Shown piece by piece: positions 1 to 6,936 of a stretch of 6,936 nt of DNA. Positions within the stretch are counted from its first letter, which is position 1, and every line of letters begins with the position of its first letter. The notes beneath the pieces were generated by a model. That model had not been told where the DNA came from, made no database searches, and saw nothing but the letters and a program-made list of their open reading frames with translations. Position numbers and translations under genes: made by a program. Source of the stretch: CAYQAJ01 sp964415245 (lineage in GTDB: Bacteria; Planctomycetota; Planctomycetia; Pirellulales; Pirellulaceae); assembly GCA_964415245.1 (NCBI GenBank), contig CAYQAJ010000271.1, positions 1-6,936 of the forward strand, read 5' to 3'.

Positions 1-198
1 GACGCAGGCGGAGTAGATGGTGATGCCGCGTTCCTGCTCCTCCACGTCGCTGTCGGTTTCGGTGGTTCCTTCGTCGACCTTACCCACGCGGTGCTTGGCC
101 CCGCTGAGGAATAACATCCGCTCGGTGACCGTAGTCTTACCGGCATCGATGTGGGCGATGATGCCGATGTTGCGGATGTTGTTGAGGTTACGAGCCAT
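1..198 (-). CDS. fusA: Elongation factor G, N-terminal 66 codons (partial)
   Basis: EF-G is the cytoplasmic GTPase that drives tRNA-mRNA translocation on the ribosome and helps recycle ribosomes. The fragment starts with ATG at 198 and runs off the window in frame. Visible motifs are the P-loop AHIDAGKTT (residues 15-23) and the switch I region ending EQERGITI (residues 54-61), which carries the conserved Thr60. The stretch between them, KVDEGTTETDSDVE, departs from the usual proteobacterial EF-G pattern (VHDGAATMDWMEQ) and is closer in style to EF-G2-like or TetM-like GTPases. Planctomycetes carry several EF-G paralogues, so the exact subfamily cannot be fixed from 66 residues. Its place directly after rpsL and rpsG is the standard str operon position. 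No strong Shine-Dalgarno precedes the start. A terminator-like hairpin and a possible promoter separate it from rpsG. Confidence 0.93.
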   Translation of the reverse strand, partial: MARNLNNIRNIGIIAHIDAGKTTVTERMLFLSGAKHRVGKVDEGTTETDSDVEEQERGITIYSACV

Positions 199-241
199 GG
201 CTATGCGCGGCCTAAGCCGGGAGTGGGCGGCGGATCGTCGG

Positions 242-256
242 CCCGCCAAAGGCGGG
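242..256 (-). other. Short GC hairpin in the fusA leader
   Basis: CCCGCC and GGCGGG form a perfect 6-bp stem with an AAA/TTT loop, about 44 nt upstream of the fusA start. CGTCG (236-240) and CGACG (269-273) could extend it as an outer, bulged stem. No T-run follows on either strand, so it looks more like a leader structure than a terminator. Its function is unknown. Confidence 0.35.
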
Positions 257-260
257 AGGG

Positions 261-289
261 CTGATAGGCGACGGCTACCAGCGCAACAA
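261..289 (-). promoter_or_regulatory. Possible promoter for fusA
   Basis: On the minus strand TTGTTG (284-289) is followed after exactly 17 nt by TATCAG (261-266). These match sigma-70-type -35 and -10 boxes at 3/6 and 4/6 positions. The element lies just downstream of the terminator-like hairpin at 293-325, where an independent fusA promoter would make sense. Matches this weak are common by chance, so this is tentative. Confidence 0.28.
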
Positions 290-325
290 GAACGCCGCGA
301 GAAACCCCATTGTTCTCTCGCGGCG
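284..325 (-). terminator. Terminator-like hairpin between rpsG and fusA
   Basis: CGCCGCGAGA (293-302) and TCTCGCGGCG (316-325) are perfect 10-bp inverted repeats with a 13-nt loop. Read on the minus strand, the stem begins about 20 nt after the rpsG stop and is followed by TTCTTGTTG (284-292), an imperfect T-rich tract. This has the layout of an intrinsic terminator or a partial attenuator. The interrupted T-run suggests incomplete termination. It would reduce fusA transcription relative to rpsL-rpsG. Confidence 0.5.
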
Positions 326-345
326 CGTCGCGGCTGCGCATCACC

Positions 346-816
346 TTACCAGGCGAAGTGAGCGAACGCCTTATTGGCGTCGGCCATGCGGTGCACGTTT
401 TCGCGCCGCGTGATGGCCGCCCCTTCGCGGTTGTAGGCCGCGATGACCTCCTCCGCCAGCTTCTGGAAGGTGGGTCGCCCCTTCTTCTCCCGCACCGCCA
501 ACAATAACCAGCGGATTGCCAGCGACTGCTGCCGATTCTTGTTCACCTGCATGGGCACCTGGTACGCGGCACCGCCGACGCGCTTGGAGCGAACCTCGAC
601 GTGCGGCCGGACGTTGTCGACCGCCTGGGTGAACACCTCCAGCGGCTCCTTGTCCGGAAACCGCTTTTTCACCACATCCATCGCGTCATAGAAGATCGCC
701 TGCGCCACGGCTTTCTTGCCGTCGTGCATCAGGCAGTTGATGAACTTGCTCACCAGCAGCGATCCCAGACGCGGATCGGGCCGCAACTGCTCGCGACTGG
801 CCGTTATGCTGCCCAT
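346..816 (-). CDS. rpsG: 30S ribosomal protein S7
   Basis: S7 is a primary 16S rRNA-binding protein that starts assembly of the 30S head and lies near the E site. The 156-residue product has the usual length and is recognisable end to end. Near the start are LRPDPRLGS and SKFINCLMHDGKKAVAQ. The middle has VEVRSKRVGGAAYQVP and SLAIRWLL, and the end has RRENVHRMADANKAFAH, the conserved S7 C-terminal motif. The ATG at 816 is supported by a GAGGA Shine-Dalgarno 9 nt upstream. It lies 69 nt downstream of rpsL in the same orientation, as in the str operon. In E. coli, S7 represses its own operon by binding the rpsL-rpsG intercistronic RNA. A hairpin in the corresponding spacer here (841-860) could serve a similar role, but that is inference. 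Confidence 0.98.
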   Translation of the reverse strand: MGSITASREQLRPDPRLGSLLVSKFINCLMHDGKKAVAQAIFYDAMDVVKKRFPDKEPLEVFTQAVDNVRPHVEVRSKRVGGAAYQVPMQVNKNRQQSLAIRWLLLAVREKKGRPTFQKLAEEVIAAYNREGAAITRRENVHRMADANKAFAHFAW

Positions 817-825
817 ACTATTGAA

Positions 826-830
826 TCCTC
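826..830 (-). promoter_or_regulatory. Ribosome binding site of rpsG
   Basis: GAGGA on the minus strand lies 9 nt before the rpsG ATG. It supports the chosen start and lies just downstream of the 841-860 hairpin, so folding or protein binding there could affect access to it. Confidence 0.6.
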
Positions 831-840
831 GTTCGCGTAA

Positions 841-860
841 CGTGCCGGATCACCGGCACG
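841..860 (-). other. Perfect hairpin in the rpsL-rpsG intercistronic region
   Basis: CGTGCCGG (841-848) and CCGGCACG (853-860) form a perfect 8-bp stem with a 4-nt loop. On the minus strand it ends 10 nt before the rpsG Shine-Dalgarno. No T-tract follows, which argues against a terminator. In E. coli this spacer is the S7 translational operator, so an autoregulatory structure is the leading guess. Confidence 0.5.
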
Positions 861-874
861 GACGCCGGGCTCGG

Positions 875-885
875 CCCCGACGGGG
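875..885 (-). other. Small hairpin directly after the rpsL stop
   Basis: CCCCG (875-879) and CGGGG (881-885) are inverted repeats separated by one base, touching the rpsL stop codon. As a real hairpin the loop would be CGACG-like, with four GC pairs. No T-run follows on the minus strand. It may belong to the same intercistronic fold as 841-860. Confidence 0.3.
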
Positions 886-1254
<369 letters not shown>

Positions 1255-1302
1255 GATCGTGACCGAATTCCAAGCAAAACCGAAATCACGTGCGAACTGG
1301 TA

Positions 1303-1330
1303 AGCGTACCGGAACGCCCCCGTGTGTCAA
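1303..1330 (-). promoter_or_regulatory. Candidate promoter of the rpsL-rpsG(-fusA) operon
   Basis: On the minus strand a perfect TTGACA (1325-1330) is followed after 16 nt by TACGCT (1303-1308), which keeps the key T, A and final T of a -10 box. The predicted start near 1296 would give a leader of about 40 nt before rpsL. It lies in the 178-nt rpoC-rpsL spacer, where no convincing terminator for rpoC is visible. The str genes could therefore have both read-through and their own promoter. Confidence 0.5.
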
Positions 1331-1432
1331 GGCGGAGCGCATTGCATGGGCATTGCCCACCAGCGGCTGAGCACGATGGGCGGTGCGCACGCAGCACTTT
1401 TCACGGCGGGGGTGTCCTCCCTGCTGCCCCGT

Positions 1433-5839
<4,407 letters not shown>

Positions 5840-5957
5840 AAGAAGCTCCTGTTACGTGCCCACGGTCACCGGCCCACCGCCAGACCGCGGCCGCTGGAAC
5901 GTGTCAGCGTTAGGTGTACTTTTTCCTGAGTCGTAAGTTTTGGGGAATCTCAGCGCG
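5840..5957 (-). other. 118-nt leader between the small ORF pair and rpoC
   Basis: This spacer is long for the inside of an operon. It holds the rpoC Shine-Dalgarno (5846-5850) and a GC-rich patch with short palindromes (a NotI-like GCGGCCGC near 5887-5894). It also has a segment (ACGTGCC then TCACCGGC) that resembles the rpsG leader. I see no convincing -10/-35 pair and no terminator with a T-run. Confidence 0.4.
5846..5850 (-). promoter_or_regulatory. Ribosome binding site of rpoC
   Basis: AGGAG on the minus strand lies 6 nt before the rpoC ATG at 5839. It is a strong, well-spaced Shine-Dalgarno that decides the start. Confidence 0.75.
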
Positions 5958-6218
5958 TTACGTGGGCAATTCCCAGATGACGCGCCCTTCCTGTTCTCCG
6001 CTGAGAGCCGTTACACGAGTTACCCAGCCATGAACGACGAATCCGTCGGCGGAAATATCGATCTCCTCCAAGGCGTTCGTCGCTGCCAGTTCGTACAACA
6101 CGTCGGGGGAAAGCACGACTCGGTCCCCCAAGGGCTCGATCCAAAGCTCCTGCTCCTTGTCGGTCGTATTTCGCACGCGAATCAACTGAATCGCGCCGGT
6201 CGTGGAAGTTGTCGGCAT
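5958..6218 (-). CDS. Small unrecognised protein, candidate immunity partner
   Basis: This 86-residue protein has no signal peptide, membrane segment or cysteine. Alternating hydrophobic stretches suggest a small beta-rich fold: IQLIRVRNTT (10-19), ELWIEPLGDRVVLSP (24-38), EEIDISADGFVVHGW (51-65) and GRVIWELP (78-85). The pattern of an asparagine-containing strand, then an EP-x-G-[DE] turn, then a hydrophobic strand recalls a widespread family of small hypothetical proteins with an EPWGD/E motif. Some of these sit next to toxin-like genes; this is from memory. The ATG at 6218 lies 2 nt after the stop of the upstream ORF, with GGAG about 10 nt upstream inside that gene, so the two are probably translationally coupled. 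An immunity or antitoxin-like role is inferred from gene order only. By eye the base composition is less GC-rich than neighbouring rpoC. Confidence 0.72.
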   Translation of the reverse strand: MPTTSTTGAIQLIRVRNTTDKEQELWIEPLGDRVVLSPDVLYELAATNALEEIDISADGFVVHGWVTRVTALSGEQEGRVIWELPT

Positions 6219-6220
6219 GA

Positions 6221-6526
6221 CTATCTGTCTCCGGCCAGAATCCGCGCGGCATGCCGCATCAGCTTCGCTCGCCCCGCGGCGCTGGGATTCTCCGGCATCA
6301 ATCGTGCCACGGCCTCGTACGCCATCGCCCAGTTCGTAGCCTGCTCGGCGGTCAGGCCCATCTGCTCCAATTCGCCGACCGTAATTGTCTCCAACCTCGC
6401 TTCTGCTCCCGCGCTTCCGCGCCCCCAGTTCATTCGATTGCCAAACTCCGCTGGACTCATACCTCCGGGAAGGTTTTCCCGCATAAGGTCCGCAACTTCG
6501 CCCATGGAGCTCGGACTTCGCGACAC
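6221..6526 (-). CDS. Small protein resembling a polymorphic-toxin tip domain (DUF4951-like)
   Basis: This 101-residue protein has no signal peptide or membrane segment. After a short variable start, residues 24-97 form one compact, mostly helical domain: SPAEFGNRMNWGRGSAGA (24-41), then LETITVGELEQMGLTAEQAT (45-64), then a Trp/Tyr-containing helix (66-76), then NPSAAGRAKLM (80-90). The order FGN..WG.G...A.AR, T..EL...G.T...A..W, NPSAAGRA.LM matches what I remember of DUF4951, a domain found alone and at the C-terminus of polymorphic toxins. No activity is assigned here, and no catalytic residues are proven. The start is GTG at 6526, supported by AGGAG 9 nt upstream; the ATG at 6505 lacks such a site. 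It follows rpoB by 32 nt and precedes the 86-aa ORF by 2 nt, so it should be co-transcribed with RNA polymerase genes. There is no N-terminal delivery domain, so it may be an orphan or domesticated domain. Confidence 0.75.
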   Translation of the reverse strand: MSRSPSSMGEVADLMRENLPGGMSPAEFGNRMNWGRGSAGAEARLETITVGELEQMGLTAEQATNWAMAYEAVARLMPENPSAAGRAKLMRHAARILAGDR

Positions 6527-6535
6527 AGATTTCGT

Positions 6536-6540
6536 CTCCT
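6536..6540 (-). promoter_or_regulatory. Ribosome binding site deciding a GTG start
   Basis: AGGAG on the minus strand lies 9 nt before GTG (6524-6526) of the 101-aa ORF. The next candidate start, ATG at 6505, would be about 30 nt away, so the GTG is preferred. A good site here is also evidence that the small ORF is really translated. Confidence 0.65.
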
Positions 6541-6558
6541 GACGATCGGATCAGTCGC

Positions 6559-6936
6559 TCACACGCGCCGTTTCTCCAATTGCATGTTTAACGCCAAGCC
6601 ACGAATTTCGTTGGTGAGCACGTCGAAGCTGGCGGGAGTGCCCGCTTCGAGCGTGTTCTCGCCCTTGACGGTGAGCAATTCCTGCAGGATGTACGCCGCT
6701 CCGTAGGCTTCCAGCGCCCAGACTTCCATTTCGCCGAACCGCTGTCCGCCGAAACGGGCCTTGCCGCCCAAAGGCTGTTGCGTGATCAACGAGTAAGGTC
6801 CCGTCGAGCGGGCATGAACCTTGTCTTCGACGAGGTGGTTCAGCTTCATTATGTAGATATTTCCCACCGTTATCGGTCGGTCGAACATTTCACCGGTCCG
6901 TCCGTCGTGCAAGAAAACCTTGCCCAGTGTCGGTGG
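6559..6936 (-). CDS. rpoB: DNA-directed RNA polymerase subunit beta, C-terminal 125 residues (partial)
   Basis: This is the end of the beta subunit, which with beta' forms the RNA polymerase catalytic cleft. The fragment contains beta conserved region I: HDGRTGEMFDRPITVG, MKLNHLVEDKVHARSTGPYS, QQPLGGKARFGGQRFGEMEV and WALEAYGAAYILQELLTVK. These segments anchor beta to beta' and form part of the clamp hinge. After TVK the sequence goes straight to GENTLEAGTPASFDVL. In most bacteria some 15-16 residues (the SDDVxGRxKxY segment) lie between TVK and the (K)GEN-like part, so this copy appears shortened in frame. It ends LEKRRV followed by TGA at 6559-6561. The gene enters from beyond the window edge, so the rifampicin region cannot be seen. 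The next gene, 32 nt on, is a small toxin-domain-like ORF rather than rpoC. Confidence 0.98.
   Translation of the reverse strand, partial: PPTLGKVFLHDGRTGEMFDRPITVGNIYIMKLNHLVEDKVHARSTGPYSLITQQPLGGKARFGGQRFGEMEVWALEAYGAAYILQELLTVKGENTLEAGTPASFDVLTNEIRGLALNMQLEKRRV

Noticed and set aside
1339..1356. Direct repeat GCATTGC and a TGGGC/GCCCA mini-hairpin in the rpoC-rpsL spacer
   Set aside because: The stems are 5 bp with no T-run and the repeats are only 7 bp, so neither a terminator nor a mobile-element trace is supported.
5950..6252. Alternative 100-codon minus-strand frame overlapping the 86-aa ORF
   Set aside because: It is Arg/Asp-rich with no coherent hydrophobic pattern, typical of a shifted frame. 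The 86-aa frame keeps clear strand-like segments and is spaced 2 nt from its upstream neighbour.
6503..6505. ATG start for the toxin-domain-like ORF
   Set aside because: It lies about 30 nt from the AGGAG site, whereas GTG at 6524-6526 is 9 nt away.
5958..6526. The two small ORFs as broken pieces of rpoB or rpoC
   Set aside because: rpoB ends with a normal C-terminus (LEKRRV, stop) and rpoC starts with a normal N-terminus. Neither small product resembles any part of beta or beta'.
5940..6542. A 200-codon plus-strand frame covering the small gene pair
   Set aside because: The minus-strand ORFs have Shine-Dalgarno sites, operon orientation, a 2-nt coupling gap and coherent protein motifs. The plus frame has no recognisable motif and opposes all neighbours.

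Overview
The window is a ribosomal-protein / RNA-polymerase locus read entirely from the minus strand. In transcription order (high to low coordinates) it holds the 3' end of rpoB, two small unrecognised genes, complete rpoC, complete rpsL (S12), complete rpsG (S7) and the 5' end of fusA (EF-G). The order rpoB-rpoC-rpsL-rpsG-fusA is the classic bacterial arrangement. GC content is high. The style of the protein sequences (an S12 with a lysine-rich start and a GGRVRDLPG loop, an S7 starting MGSITASREQLRPDP, a RpoB ending LEKRRV) suggests a planctomycete, possibly of the Pirellulales. That placement is from memory, not from a search.

Region by region: 6559-6936 is the last 125 residues of RpoB. 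5840-6558 is the unusual part. Where rpoB and rpoC normally lie next to each other, two short ORFs (101 and 86 aa) sit in operon-like order, separated by 2 nt. The first resembles a small domain found at the C-terminal tips of polymorphic toxins. The second is a small, probably beta-rich protein with an EPLGD motif, like proteins that accompany such toxins. I read them as a candidate toxin/immunity-like pair embedded in the RNA polymerase operon; this is inference. 1433-5839 is rpoC with all catalytic and zinc motifs intact. 1255-1432 is a 178-nt spacer with a plausible promoter (perfect TTGACA) for the str operon. 346-1254 is rpsL-rpsG, with a perfect hairpin between the genes. 199-345 contains a terminator-like hairpin followed by a possible promoter for fusA. 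1-198 is the N-terminal 66 codons of fusA.

The main genes build the transcription and translation machinery: the beta and beta' subunits of RNA polymerase, two 30S proteins (S12 in the decoding centre, S7 in the head), and the translocase EF-G. The points most worth a second look are the small gene pair between rpoB and rpoC, an apparent clean in-frame loss of about 15-16 residues near the RpoB C-terminus, and an arginine at S12 position 88, which matches a known streptomycin-resistance substitution.
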